From contig NZ_OZ034992.1 in the NCBI RefSeq assembly GCF_964030925.1, forward strand, positions 682,001 to 746,000: a DNA stretch of 64,000 nt, in the 5' to 3' direction. A program made the position numbers and the translations under genes. Below the pieces are notes generated by a model. It ran no database searches. It was given only the letters and a program-made list of their open reading frames with translations, and was not told where the DNA came from. Of this stretch, positions 41,282 to 52,123 are shown piece by piece. The DNA is from Spiroplasma_E sp902809815 (lineage in GTDB: Bacteria; Bacillota_I; Bacilli_A; Mycoplasmatales; VBWQ01). The stretch's first letter is position 1; each line of letters begins with the position of its first letter.

Positions 41282-41533
41282 TTAATCACTTCTACATCAA
41301 TCACAAACATATCCAAATGGTTTTGTATAATCCAAATGTTCATCAATATCATAATCATCTTCAAATTTTCTAATATCATGTTGTTCTGCTTCTAATTCTG
41401 TTTTAAAGTGATAAAGCATATTGATTTTGTCATCTTCATATAATTCATTACATTCAACACATCTTTTTCTTCTTTTTTTAATTTTTTTATCAATCTTTCT
41501 TAGTGCTTCATAATCAAGAATTTCTATTGCCAT
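41282..41533 (-). CDS. 83-residue protein with CVEC and CDWC pairs
   Basis: First recognised gene of the prophage 2 leftward operon. Basic stretch KKIKKRRKRCVEC, acidic middle, then CDWC when TGA is read as Trp, completing a four-Cys site. AAAGGATT precedes the ATG at 41533. Possibly a small DNA-binding regulator. Confidence 0.55.
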
Positions 41534-42114
41534 AATAATCCTTTCCTAATATGTTCTGTTGCTTCTAGCATAAAGAACATATATTTTGATTTTTATATTA
41601 TTAATACTATTCGTTTTATTCATTCCAGTAATTATGGGCTCAAAAATAAATTGTGAAATTTTAAAAAACATTGAGGCATTCGATTCAATATTTATTTAAT
41701 TTGCGTTTAACAAATTAATACTTTAATTGAACCGGTCCCGCTCAATTTTTTTTACAAGTTTGAAATTTATTTTCTCGCCCAAAAAATTTTTCAAAAAAAA
41801 TAAAAAATAAAACCAACACTTGCTCACTGGGGGGTGGCAAGGTTGGTTAAATAAAGAATAGAATTAATACAATAGGTCCCTACAACAGGTCTATATATAC
41901 TAGTTTCCAATTCGCTCCCACCCCAAGAATTACCATTAAATGGTTAGTATATTTTATTAGGTATCACTCCACTTTTTATTTATACATGCAAGTCCACATG
42001 TTCTAGCTACTATTTTTAACAACTGTGTTGTAGTTCACTTTTTTAGTTCCCTAACACGTGTTGATAATAGCGTTAAAGACGGTTATTAAAAATTTTAAAA
42101 TTTTACAATTACAA

Positions 42115-42144
42115 AAAAAAGACAAGATTATTTCTTGTCTTTTT
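42115..42144. terminator. Terminator near the right end of prophage 2
   Basis: AGACAAG / CTTGTCT stem with a 7-base loop, A-run before and T-run after, so it works in both directions. Confidence 0.8.
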
Positions 42145-42191
42145 CCTTAATAACTTTGAGAATAATTTTTATTTTTTTAAATGTATATTTT

Positions 42192-42204
42192 TTAAAATAC
42201 GTCG
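42192..42204. repeat. Candidate terminal repeat of prophage 2
   Basis: Read inward (minus strand): CGACGTATTTTAA. It shares GACGTATT with the left end of prophage 1 at the same offset. It is oriented as a right end should be and lies between the phage genes and chromosomal gene 42297. The partner end was probably lost near IS5 copy 1. Confidence 0.5.
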
Positions 42205-42296
42205 AATATAAATTTAAATTTAAGGGTTAAAGAGAGTAATTTTATCTAATTTTCATTATTTTTCAAATAATTCATTTTTGGAAATAAGTTACTAAT

Positions 42297-42998
42297 ATGA
42301 TAATAAATTATTTCGTAACTTTGACAACCGCCCGTGAAAAATATTCGGTTATTGCAGATGATCACTTAATGAAAATTAATGATCTTTTTAAAAATAAATT
42401 ATTAAGAACAGGTGCACCACCTCATAAATATAGGGCAGAAAATGCTAATGCAGCACACTTTTTAAAAGATTTAGGTTTCAAAACTGGTGATGAAATTGGC
42501 GTTTATTCAGATGAAGAATATGCTGAAATTGTTAGTTTAACTGTTAGTATTAAAAATACTTTTCCAGGAGAAATTAAAGAAAAATACACCGAAGATAGTT
42601 TTGAATTAGAAGCAGGTACGTGTCAAATTGATATTATCAAAAATAATGAAATTTTAAAATCTTATATTATTAATACAGCTGACAATAAGGATTTAGATGT
42701 TAGTCAAGAATTTCGAAAAATTTTACCTGATTTGAAACTTTATAACAATGTGGGAGTTAAAAAAGGAAGTTTAGCCTCTGATTTTAAATTAGAATTTGCA
42801 CCATATAAACAAAAGCAATGAGAAGCTTTAATTAGTTTATTAAATACAAAAGTTTATACATTTTTTTATGATGCTGCTAAAAATGGTAATAAAATTACTG
42901 GATTTGTTAATGTTCAGAGAGTGTGATTACAAGTAGATTTTGGGAAAGTAAATGCACTAAAAGATTCAAGAATTGGATCATTACCAGTTTTAGATTAA
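42297..42998 (+). CDS. Hypothetical protein, 233 residues
   Basis: Soluble, acidic, mixed alpha/beta. Starts MIINYFVTLTTAREKYSV and contains a GDEIGVYSDEEYAEI stretch. An in-frame TAA lies 12 bases before the ATG. No family recognised; perhaps a Mollicutes-specific protein. First gene outside prophage 2. Confidence 0.65.
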
Positions 42999-43024
42999 AA
43001 CTATATTAACACAATTATATTTTA

Positions 43025-43058
43025 CAAAAAGAGCAGTTGACAATGCTCTTTTTGTGTT
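43025..43058 (+). terminator. Terminator after the 42297 gene
   Basis: CAAAAAGAGCA / TGCTCTTTTTG stem, 8-base loop, T-rich. Confidence 0.82.
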
Positions 43059-43202
43059 AATTAATAAATTATTTTATCTAGTCTTATTTTAATATTTAAG
43101 TTTGTTGAATTAATTTATTTTTTCTTTTATTCATAAATAAAATAATTTGATATTTTATTTATGAACTAAATTTATAATTATCAAATAAGAGGGGGTGTTA
43201 AA

Positions 43203-43477
43203 ATGATAAATAATGTTGTATTAGTAGGTAAATTAATGAATGAACCAGAAATAATACCAACCAGAGAACAAATTCCAACAAAATGGACCAAGTTATAATG
43301 GCAGTTGAAAGACCTTTTAAAAATCGTCAAAATCAATTTGAAATTGATTTTATCACTATTAAAACTTGAATAGCTAATACAGAGGAATTAAAAACACTAT
43401 TAAAAAAGAATGCAATTATTGGTATTAAAGGTAGAATTCAAACATTTGCTAATAAAGCTAATGATTTTTACTACTAA
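43203..43477 (+). pseudogene. ssb: Single-stranded DNA-binding protein remnant
   Basis: OB-fold start MINNVVLVGKLMNEPEIIPT in one frame reaches a TAA near 43297. The rest (MAVERPFKNRQNQFEIDFI, IKTWIANTEEL, GIKGRIQTF) continues in another frame, and the gene stops at about 90 codons against the usual 120-170. One frameshift and a missing acidic tail suggest a dead extra copy; a functional ssb would lie elsewhere. Confidence 0.75.
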
Positions 43478-43586
43478 TAAGTTTATAGTCACTTTATATT
43501 TTTTCAAATTAAAACGATATATAGTAAAATAAATTTGTTATAATTTTACTATAATTTATTAGTATAAAAGGTTAGGAGCAAACAAA

Positions 43587-44450
43587 ATGAAAATTGGAAT
43601 TGTAAGTGATTCAGCTACTGGTTTTACCGTTGAAGATATGAAAAAATATCCTGAAATAATAATTATTCCTTTAAATATTATTGAAGGAGAAAATGCTTAT
43701 GATGATAATAACATTGATATTGATAGTGAAACAATTCGTAAAAAGATGATTGATGAACACTGTATTTTAAAAACTAGTCAAACTAGTCGTGGTAAACTTG
43801 AACAATATTGAGATAATGCTTTAAGTAAATATGATCAAATTTTATTTTTACCAATTGCTAATAATGCTTCAGGACAATATGCAAGTTCACAAGTTTTACA
43901 AAAAGAAGAAAAATATAAAAATAAAGTTCATATTTTAGAAACAGGTGCTGCTTCAATACCTTTAAAATTTATGGTTTTAATTGCTTTTACTCTTGTTAAA
44001 AATGGAAAAAAAATTCCTGAAATTTTAGGAATTTTAAATAAATTTCGTAAAACTTATGAATCTTATATTGCTCCTAATGATTTAAAATTTTTGGCTCGTG
44101 GTGGTAGATTACCAATGAGTAAAGCAAGAATTGGTAATTTTTTACGTTTTAAACCAATTTTAAGATGTAAAGAAACAATTGATAATATTGGTAGAGTTAG
44201 AACCTTAAGTAAAGCTATGGAAGAAATGTTAGATATTATTACTAAAATTAAAGACGTTACTAAAGAAACAATATATATTATTGATGGTTGATGTAGAAAA
44301 GATATTATTGATGAAGCAATTAAAAAAGTAAAAAATAGAGGATTTACCAAATATAAAGTTGAACCATTATGTAATATTTTAAAAACACATACTGGTAATA
44401 ATACTATTGGTTTTTCAGTAGTACCTAATCAATGAGTAAAAGAAGTCTAA
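43587..44450 (+). CDS. degV: DegV family fatty-acid-binding protein
   Basis: 287 residues, normal for the family. Opens KIGIVSDSATGFT, with LKTSQTSRGKLEQYW, the lipid-contact loop NASGQYASSQ, a GRLPMSKARIGNFLRFKPIL segment and a C-terminal HTGNNTIGFSVVP. DegV/FakB proteins bind fatty acids and present them to a kinase. TAGGAGC precedes the ATG. TGA codons read as Trp join the pieces. Confidence 0.9.
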
Positions 44451-44793
44451 TAAAAAAGTAGTTTTATAAAAGATTGATTAAGTATTCTGTTTTTTAGAAA
44501 ATATATAAAAAACTTTAAATCTAAAAAAGAATGTTAGTAAAGGTTAATTTAGTTTACTAACATTCAGATTTTTTCAACTTATAAATAATAAAATATTAAA
44601 TATTATGATTTAAATTCTTATTAATAATTAAAGTTTTAAACTAAAGAAATAATTGAAAAAATTTAATAAAATAAATATTTATAAATCAAAGTAATGGTTT
44701 TTTAATTTATTGAGTTTTAACTATAAAATTAAAAAATATTTTTATTAAGTATCCTTAACCATTTCATAGTATAACTATTTTATTTTTTTAATT
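44451..44793. other. Intergenic stretch holding one terminator
   Basis: Apart from the hairpin at 44529-44576 nothing is recognised: AT-rich, no open frame with a ribosome site. Confidence 0.6.
44529..44576 (+). terminator. Terminator after degV
   Basis: Thirteen-base stem GAATGTTAGTAAA / TTTACTAACATTC with a T-run after it. Confidence 0.85.
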
Positions 44794-45036
44794 TTAATAG
44801 CCATTTTCATTTAGTGGTATTTTAAATCAAAAACCTTCATAACAAACAACATTTCCAAAATTATTTTTATATTTTTGATAAGAACGACAAATATTATTAT
44901 AGGCTTGATAATAGCGTTTTTTATTAGTTTTATCAATGTGGTAAACTTTTAATATTGCTTCTTCCATAGTGTCATAAACACCTAAACAGTTATCTTCTTT
45001 ATCATATCTCGCATAAATAAAATTATTTTTTTTCAT
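44794..45036 (-). CDS. 80-residue hypothetical protein
   Basis: Starts MKKNNFIYARYDKEDN at 45036, chosen because GGAG lies seven bases upstream; a farther ATG at 45069 lacks a site. Contains a DTMEEAILKVYHID helix and a Tyr-rich end, with one TGA as Trp. Looks like a small phage- or plasmid-type protein. Unknown. Confidence 0.5.
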
Positions 45037-45730
45037 TTTTAACTCCAATACTTTTTTATATATTCCCATAATTTAAGATTTACTTAGAACATAGATTATA
45101 TTTATAATATTTAGGATTTTAAAAAAATATGAAATGGTGTAAGAACATTAAATTAGTTTGTAAATTTATAAAAAATAAAATGATAAGTTAAATTTATGAC
45201 AATATTAAAAATATTGTTAATAACATAAATTGATAACAAATTATTTTTTTATAGAATAGACATATTCCGTAATTAAATTTAATTACGGAATATGTCCAAT
45301 ATAGTTTTAATTGAAAAATTATTATTTATTGTTTATTTTTGAATTCTAAGTAAATCTTAATTTAAGTCTATAATTGAAAAAATGAATATACAATAAAAAA
45401 TTCACTTTTTTATAAAAAGGCGAATTTATTTCATAATTTTATATTTATTGTAAAATTAAAATTAAAATTTTATTTAATTTTTAACTAATATTTTTTAAAT
45501 TTATTATTTTATTTTAAATAAATTTTTACTATTTTAGTGGTTTTTTATTTTTTTATTATAAATTATTTTTCATTTTTTTTAGATTTATTTGAAAAAATAT
45601 TAACTAAACACTTTCTATTTTAAATGATTAAAAGTAAAATAATGTTATTGTTAATAAAACAAGAAATAAGTATATTAATAGTTTTAAAAAAAACTACTAA
45701 AATATTTTTAAAATTTAATGGAGGATGAAA
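45037..45730. other. Intergenic stretch with an insertion-sequence footprint
   Basis: Extremely AT-rich. Holds the 40-bp palindrome at 45258-45297 and a hairpin near 45398-45433 (AAATTC...GAATTT). No gene recognised. Confidence 0.6.
45258..45297. repeat. 40-bp palindromic IS5-derived footprint
   Basis: Consists of the two IS5-family ends joined back to back with no internal sequence: AGACATATTCCGTAATTAAA followed by its complement. Flanked by AAT on both sides (45255-45257 and 45298-45300), the same duplication as IS5 copy 2. Confidence 0.85.
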
Positions 45731-46078
45731 ATGCAAACTTTTATTGGAATTATAGGTTATTTAGCCGGAATATTGTCTATTATAACATTTATTCCACAAG
45801 CAATAAAAACAATAAAAACTAAGGAAACTAAACATATAATCTTATCAACTTATATTATTTATAATATTGCTAATCTTTTTTTCTTGATATTTGGAATACT
45901 TTCAGTAACATTACCAGTAATGTGACCAGAAGGTGCTGATACTCTTGAAATTGCAATTTGAGGTTCTACCTTAATAATACCGTATACAGTAACAATGACT
46001 GCAACTAATTGTATTATTTATGTTAAAGTAAAAAATATGAAAACGTTGGGCGAAAATGCTAAAACTTTGGAGGAATAA
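45731..46078 (+). CDS. SemiSWEET-like PQ-loop transporter 1
   Basis: 115 residues with three membrane segments and the PQ motif in FIPQAIKTIKTKETK. SemiSWEETs dimerise to carry sugars. ATG 45731 chosen for its spacing to GGAGG; an ATG at 45725 is too close. Five bases before a second such gene, so the two may form a heterodimer or act as separate carriers. Substrate unknown. Confidence 0.8.
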
Positions 46079-46083
46079 AAATA

Positions 46084-46452
46084 ATGGCAAATACTGAATG
46101 ATGAATTATTACTATAATAGGGATTATTGGAGCACTTATTGCTGTTATAGCATTTTGTCCACAGTCTTTAAAAACAATAAAAACTAAAAAAACAGATGGT
46201 ATTTCTTTACTTACATTTATTCTTTATACAACAGCTAACAGTTTATGAGTATTATGGGGCATTATTCATTTATCATATCATGGTGGATCTGAATCAACAA
46301 TTTTAATGAAAGATTTAGTTATAATTTGTGCTAATACACCTTGTGCAATATGATCAGGAATTATTCTTGGTATTAAAATTAATAATATGTATAAATATGG
46401 TGAAGATTGTAAAAAATGAAAAGGTAAAGTAAATATAAAGAGTAACTTTTAA
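46084..46452 (+). CDS. SemiSWEET-like PQ-loop transporter 2
   Basis: 122 residues; PQ motif in FCPQSLKTIKTKKTDGIS, three membrane segments and a basic C-terminal tail. Paralogue of the upstream gene, with GGAGG inside that gene's end as its ribosome site. Both TGA and TGG are used for Trp. Confidence 0.8.
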
Positions 46453-46489
46453 TAGTTTATTTTTTAAAAAAAATAATAATTTATTACTA

Positions 46490-46517
46490 AAAATGCATTG
46501 TAATGATGCATTTTTTA
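46490..46517 (+). terminator. Terminator after the transporter pair
   Basis: AAAATGCAT / ATGCATTTT with a 7-base loop and a T-run. Confidence 0.82.
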
Positions 46518-46606
46518 ATAGTTATAGTAGTAAAATACTTATCAAAATTAAAAATATAATTTAAGTTATAATATATGTATAATTAAAAATTCTGTGGGGT
46601 TAAATA

Positions 46607-47917
46607 ATGATAATTCAAAATGATGTTTATAAAATTCTAGTACAAGTAATCCTAGAAAAAGGTCATTGTAATGTTTTATTAGCACAAATGATGCGAGATA
46701 AAAATCTAACATTATCAGAAAAAGAAGCAATTGAAAAGATAGTACTAGGAACTTTAAAAAATCAAATTTATTTAGATTATATATTAAATCAAATATGAAA
46801 TGTTTTGAAATCAGTAATTACTATTCCTTTTCACATAACTATTTTATTATGAATAGTTTTATATGAAATCTATTTTTTAGAAATTACTAATAAAGAAATT
46901 TTCATTGAAAATACTTTAAAAAAAGTAAGCACCATTGATAATAAACTAACATTTATTATTTCTAAAGTATTAGATTTATGTTTTACTGAATTTAGATCAG
47001 AATTTAATTTACAAAAAGAAAGTAAACAAAATATTAAATTAATTAAATATAGTTATCCTAGTTGATTATACTCTCTAATAAAATCACAATTTAGTATTAA
47101 TATTGCAAATCAATTGATAAAAGATAACTTAAGAATGCCATTAATTAGTTTTAGAGTTAATACATTAAAAACTACTGTTAATAAAGTGTTAAACAATGAA
47201 AATTATAAATCTTTTAACTTTTGTTTAAGCGAGATAGTATCTGATGGTATTATTAGTTCAAAGTCAATTTTTAACACAAAATTATATGAAAATGGTGAAA
47301 TTATTAAACAAGATCAAGCAAGTATGTTAGTTAGTCATATTTTAGATCCACAACCATATGATGAAGTATTAGATATGTGTGCAGGAATTGCTAGTAAAAC
47401 AGCCCATATGGCAGCTTTAATGTCTAATCACGGTAAGATAGTTGCTTGTGATATAAATGAAGAACGATTAAAAATTGGTGCTACTTATTTAAAAAAATTA
47501 GGCGTAACAAATACTGAACTTAAATATGGTGATTCTACAATATTAGATTTTAATAATAAATTTGACAAAATTTTAATTGATGCTCCTAGTACTGCTTGAG
47601 GTTTAATTAAAAGAAAACCAGAAGTTAAACTTATCAATTGAAGTAAAGAAGAAATTAATCAGTTAATTACTGTTCAAGCAAAATTATTAAATAAGGCTTA
47701 TCAACTTTTAAAACCTGAAGCGATAGTTGTGTACGTTACTTGTACTTTCAATATTAAAGAAAATCAAAATCAAATTGACAATTTTGTTAAAAATCACCCA
47801 GATATGACAATCATTACAGAAAAACAATTTTTTGTTTTTAATAACAATACTGATGGATTTTATATTTGTAAATTAAAAAAGGAATATAGGGGGACAGTTT
47901 ATGAAAATAAATGCTAG
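46607..47917 (+). CDS. rsmB: 16S rRNA m5C methyltransferase, RsmB/Sun type
   Basis: 436 residues: NusB-like N-terminal domain (1-140) and a SAM-dependent C-terminal domain with LDMCAGIASKTAHMA (motif I), VACDINEERL and KILIDAPSTAWG (motif IV). Motif VI VVYVTCTFN keeps the nucleophilic Cys. The motif IV Cys normally found in DAPC is Ser here. GTGGGG precedes the ATG weakly. Overlaps the phosphatase gene by 17 bases. Confidence 0.88.
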
Positions 47918-48650
47918 TTATAAAACAGATGTTGGTAATTATCGTACAAATAATCAAGATGCCGTTTTATATTTAACAAATAACACTGGACAAGTTATTG
48001 GTGTTGTTTGTGATGGATTGGGTGGTCATAAATGTGGTGAAGTGGCCAGTAATATGGCTGTTAGTATGTTAAAAAAATTTTTTGAAACAACAGATTTTAC
48101 TAAATTAAAACATGATAAACAGATTCATGCATGATTACAAGAAAAGATAGAAATTATTCAAATTGAAATGAATAATTTTAGTTTAAGTAATGAACAAGCG
48201 CTTGATATGGGAACAACTATGGTAATAATTTTAATTACTAATAACAAAGCTTATTTAGTAAATATTGGTGATTCACGTATTTATCAATATAGTGAACAAG
48301 GATTAAAACAGTTAACAGTTGATCATAATATTTTAAATTTATATTTACAAAAAAATACAACTAAAGAATCAAGTGTTGATTTAAATCACACTTATTGAAA
48401 GGCATTGACTAGTGCTCTTGGTCCACGTAAGCCATTAAAAACTGATATTTTTCATTTACCATTAATAATTCCATCATATTTTCTTTTAACTAGTGATGGT
48501 GTTCATGATTTTTTAGAAGAATATGAAATAGTTAATATTTTAGAAAAAAATGGAAATATTAATAATAAAGTTAAATTATTAATTAAGGAAGCATTACTTA
48601 ATGTTTCAACTGATAATGTTACTGCATTATTAATGGAAATAAAATTTTAG
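47901..48650 (+). CDS. prpC: PP2C-type serine/threonine phosphatase
   Basis: 249 residues. Metal-binding motifs: RTNNQDA, VVCDGLGGHKCGE, VNIGDSRIYQY, LLTSDGVHDFL and STDNVTALL. GGGGGACAG lies before the ATG inside rsmB. Removes phosphates placed by the kinase downstream; the rsmB-phosphatase-kinase-rsgA order is the common Firmicutes cluster. Confidence 0.93.
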
Positions 48651-48722
48651 TCTTTTGATATTTTTGTGTAAAATATAAATTATAAATAAGTTAGTAATTT
48701 TTAAAAAATAAATTTAAAAGTA

Positions 48723-49706
48723 ATGGTGAAACTAATGGAAATAAATAAATTATTGAATAATCGTTATCATATTTTAAAAATTATTGGTTCGGGTGGTATG
48801 GCTAAAGTTTATGAAGCACAAGATAAATATTTAAATCGGCAAGTTGCTTTAAAAGTAATTAATCCAATTTCACCACTAGATGACTTAATAAAAGAACGAT
48901 TTTTGCAAGAAATTAGAGCAGTATCTAGAGTTAGACATCCCAATGTTATTTTGGTATATGATGTTTTTATTGATAAGAAAGATTGATGCTTAGTTTTTGA
49001 ATTATTAGAAGGTAAAACATTAAAAGAATATTTAAGTAATTATTCAGTTTTATCAGTTAATGAAGTTATAGTTATTATGAAAGAAATTTTAAAAGGGGTT
49101 AATGCGTGTCATTCAGTCAATATTATTCATCGTGATTTAAAACCTGAAAATATTATTTTAACTAGTAGTGGAGCAATTAAAGTTTTAGACTTTGGTATTG
49201 CTGTTATTGATGATTATGAAGTTAAAAAACACGCTAATCAAGTTGTAGGAACAATGAAATATATTGCTCCAGAAGTAGTAAAATTTCAAAAACCAACAAT
49301 TCAAAGTGATATTTATGCTTTGGGTATTATATTATATGAATTATTAGTTGGTAAACCACCTTTTTTTCATAAAAATCCACAAATATTAGCCGCTAAACAT
49401 ATTAAAGAACCAATGCCATTAATTCATGAAATTAATAAGAATATTCCACAGAGTTTAGAAAATATTATTTTGAAGGCAACTGCTAAGAATATTAATGATC
49501 GCTATCGGACAATTAGTGAATTGAGTAATGATTTAGATTGTTGTTTAAAAACGGAAAATAAAAATAATATGTTATTTAAGAAAAATTACTTAAATTCACA
49601 AAAATTAAAAAAACCATTTTATTTAAAAAAAGAATTTTTATTATCTTTAATTTTAATTATATTATTACTTATTGGTGTTATTATAAGCATATTAATTTTA
49701 TATTAA
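48723..49706 (+). CDS. pknB: Membrane serine/threonine protein kinase, PknB-like
   Basis: 327 residues. Gly-rich loop GSGGMAKVYEA, Lys in VALKVI, catalytic HRDLKPENI, DFGIAV, and APEVV. One C-terminal membrane span (LLSLILIILLLIGVIISILI) with almost nothing after it: the PASTA domains that sense cell wall in walled relatives are absent, as expected in a wall-less cell. Start may be ATG 48723 or 48735. Confidence 0.92.
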
Positions 49707-49718
49707 TTGGAGGACACT

Positions 49719-50600
49719 ATGAATTTTAAACAAGGAATAGTTATTGGAGTTGCAAATAACTTTGTTGAAGTAAGAATTGAAAATCAAATTTTTTCTTGTT
49801 TAATCAAAGGAAATTTAAAATTTCAAACAGCAAAAATTTTAGTTGGTGATTATGTTAAAGTTAATTTTAAAGATGATAAAAATCCTTTGGTTGAATCAAT
49901 TTTACCTCGATTTAATGAACTATATCGACCAAGCATTGCTAATGTTGATCAAGTATTAATTGTTAGTTCTCTTGTTAATCCTTTTCTTAGTAGTTTTCTA
50001 TTAAATAAATTATTAACTATTTTTAATTATTATCATTTAAAAATAATTTTAATATTTACAAAAATTGATTTGGTAACTAAAGATAATGAAGTTTGAACAA
50101 AAGTTAAAGCATATCAGAATTTAAATTTACCAACAATTTTTATTTCAAATGTTAAAAAAAATGGTATTGAAGATTTAAAAAAAGTTTTTACAAACAAGTT
50201 ATCAATATTAACAGGTACTTCAGGAGTGGGAAAGAGTTCAACTTTAAATAGTTTGGATAATAATTTAAAATTATGAACACAGGATATTTCTACAAGTTTA
50301 AATCGTGGTAAACATACCACAACTAAAACTCGCCTTTATTTTTTACATGATGGTATTATTGCAGATACACCTGGTTTTTCGGTTTTTCAGTTACAAGGTC
50401 TAAGTAGTATTGATATTGCTACTAATTTTCCTAGTTTTACTAATATTTGACAAAATTGTAAGTTTCGTACTTGCTTACATCAGCAAGAACCAGAATGTGC
50501 AATTAAAAAAGCAGTTGCAAATAAAATAATTTCTAGTTTTTTTTATGAAGATTATTGTAAAATTTTAATAGAATTCAATAAAATTAATAATTTAAAATAA
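49719..50600 (+). CDS. rsgA: Ribosome small-subunit GTPase
   Basis: 293 residues. N-terminal OB domain, then circularly permuted GTPase motifs: TKIDLV (G4), TGTSGVGKSS (G1), DTPGFS (G3), and a C-terminal zinc site CKFRTCLHQQEPEC. GGAGG at 49709 sets the ATG at 49719. Matures the 30S subunit. Confidence 0.94.
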
Positions 50601-50613
50601 AGGATGGTAATAT

Positions 50614-51300
50614 ATGAAAAAAGAAGTAACAATTGCCGCTAGCATTTTAACTGCTAACTTTCTATCTTTAAAAGATGATTTATTAAATTTACAAAATGCA
50701 GGAATTAATTGAATTCATTTTGATGTTATGGATCATCATTTTGTTGAAAATTTAAGTTTTGGTGCAAAAATATTAAGTGATGTATGTAAATTTAGTTCTA
50801 ATATCAATATTGATTGTCATATGATGGTAAAGATAACAACATCAAAAGTATGCGATTATTTAAAACCATTTATAATTTTACCGCAAGTTAAAAATATTAC
50901 TTTGCATTATGAAGCATTAACAGAAGAACAATTAAAAGAATTTCTGCAGTGAAAAAACCCTGGTTTTAAAAAAGGAATTGCCATTAATCCTGATACACCA
51001 ATTTCAAAAATTTATGATTATTTGAAAGATCTTGATACAATTTTAATTATGAGTGTGCAACCAGGTGCGGGTGGACAACGTTTTTTAGATTTAACTATTA
51101 ATAAAATTAAAATGTTAGTAAAACATATCGATAATAATTTTCCAAATATTACAATTGCTGTTGATGGTGGCATTAATAATTTAACAGCAAATGATTGTAT
51201 TGCTGCTGGTGCTAATTACCTAGTAGCGGGTAGTTATTTATTAAATAGTGATAATTCAGTAAAAAAACAAGTTGCGATGTTAACAAATTATGAAAAATAG
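50614..51300 (+). CDS. rpe: Ribulose-phosphate 3-epimerase
   Basis: 228 residues, TIM barrel of the pentose phosphate pathway. Motifs: AASILTANF, INWIHFDVMD, IDCHMMV, VQPGAGGQRF and VDGGINNLT. AAAGGATGG precedes the ATG. Overlaps the next gene by 11 bases. Confidence 0.95.
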
Positions 51301-51952
51301 TGATATTAAACAATTAGTAATTGTTTGTCGTGATTATAATTTAAATTGAGAACAATTTATTAATCCAATTTTTATTGGTGTTGAAACTGGTGTTTTATCA
51401 TTATTAAAATATAAAAAACCAATTAAGTTTATTTGTGGTGATAATGATACCATTAATAAACAACAGTTAAAGATTTTAAATGATCAAAGTAAAATACATA
51501 ATTTTGAAATTATTACTTTTAATAAAGAAAAAGATTTTATTGATAGTGAACTTGCGATAGTTACTGCAATTTCCAAAAAAATTGATTTTCAACAAATAGT
51601 GATAGTAAGTGATGGAATACGTTGGGATATGTTACTTGCTAGTATTAATATATTAAAAAAATATGAATGTTTTAACCCAATTTTATTAGGTGAAAATAAT
51701 TATTGTTTTTTACTAAAAGCAAAATCAGAATATATTTTTTACAATTGACAATTAACATATAAATATATTTCTTTTTTTAGTTTAGACAATGAAGAAGTAA
51801 TTTATAACTTTAGTGGTTGTAAGTTTTATCCAAATCAAGATATTACTGTTACTAATAATAGTACGCAAACTATTAGTAATGAATTTAACAAAGAAGAAAG
51901 ACCAAAACTAATTATTAAAAAAGGAAAATGTTTAGTTTTTTTACATAAATAA
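51290..51952 (+). CDS. thiN: Thiamine pyrophosphokinase
   Basis: 220 residues. Family pattern: FIGVETGVLSLL, FICGDNDTI and a DSELAI stretch, then VSDGIRWDMLLASI. Makes thiamine diphosphate from salvaged thiamine. Placed after rpe as in many Firmicutes. Family match moderate because the D-rich motif is altered (CGDND). Confidence 0.85.
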
Positions 51953-52025
51953 TTTTTAAAATTTAGAAAAATTAATTATTATTTTATGACAAAAGTATAT
52001 TAATAAAATCTTAAAAAAAAGATAG

Positions 52026-52096
52026 TATAATAAAAATCATAAACTTAATATAAGTTTTCTAACCCTTATTTTTATTAAAAATAAATGGGTTTTTTT
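52026..52096 (+). promoter_or_regulatory. Promoter followed by leader terminator, upstream of 52124
   Basis: TATAAT at 52026-52031, then a hairpin AACCC...GGGTT with an AT stem and a T-run (52061-52096), then GAGGAG and the gene. A terminator between promoter and gene suggests attenuation. Alternatively it ends the thiN transcript. Confidence 0.5.
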
Positions 52097-52123
52097 ATTT
52101 TTTAAAAGAGGAGAAATTAAAAA

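Larger units (their letters stand above)
41534..42296. other. Gene-less right end of prophage 2 with strong hairpins
   Basis: No convincing gene. A 9-bp inverted repeat ATATGTTCT / AGAACATAT at 41549-41582 lies just upstream of the first prophage 2 gene. A strong hairpin near 41812-41850 has AACCAAC and CTTGC paired with GCAAG and GTTGGTT around a loop with GGGGGGTGG. The perfect palindrome AACACGTGTT lies near 42054. GC content is visibly above the rest. Could hold promoters, an origin or a packaging site; a TIR-like end is at about 42192-42204. Confidence 0.5.

Noticed and set aside
41790..42060. tmRNA or RNase P RNA in the GC-richer block
   Set aside because: Neither strand shows the conserved core sequences or a tag frame; left as an unexplained region.
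44063..44350. Minus-strand frame inside degV
   Set aside because: DegV motifs in the plus frame are clear; the minus frame has no ribosome site or family character.
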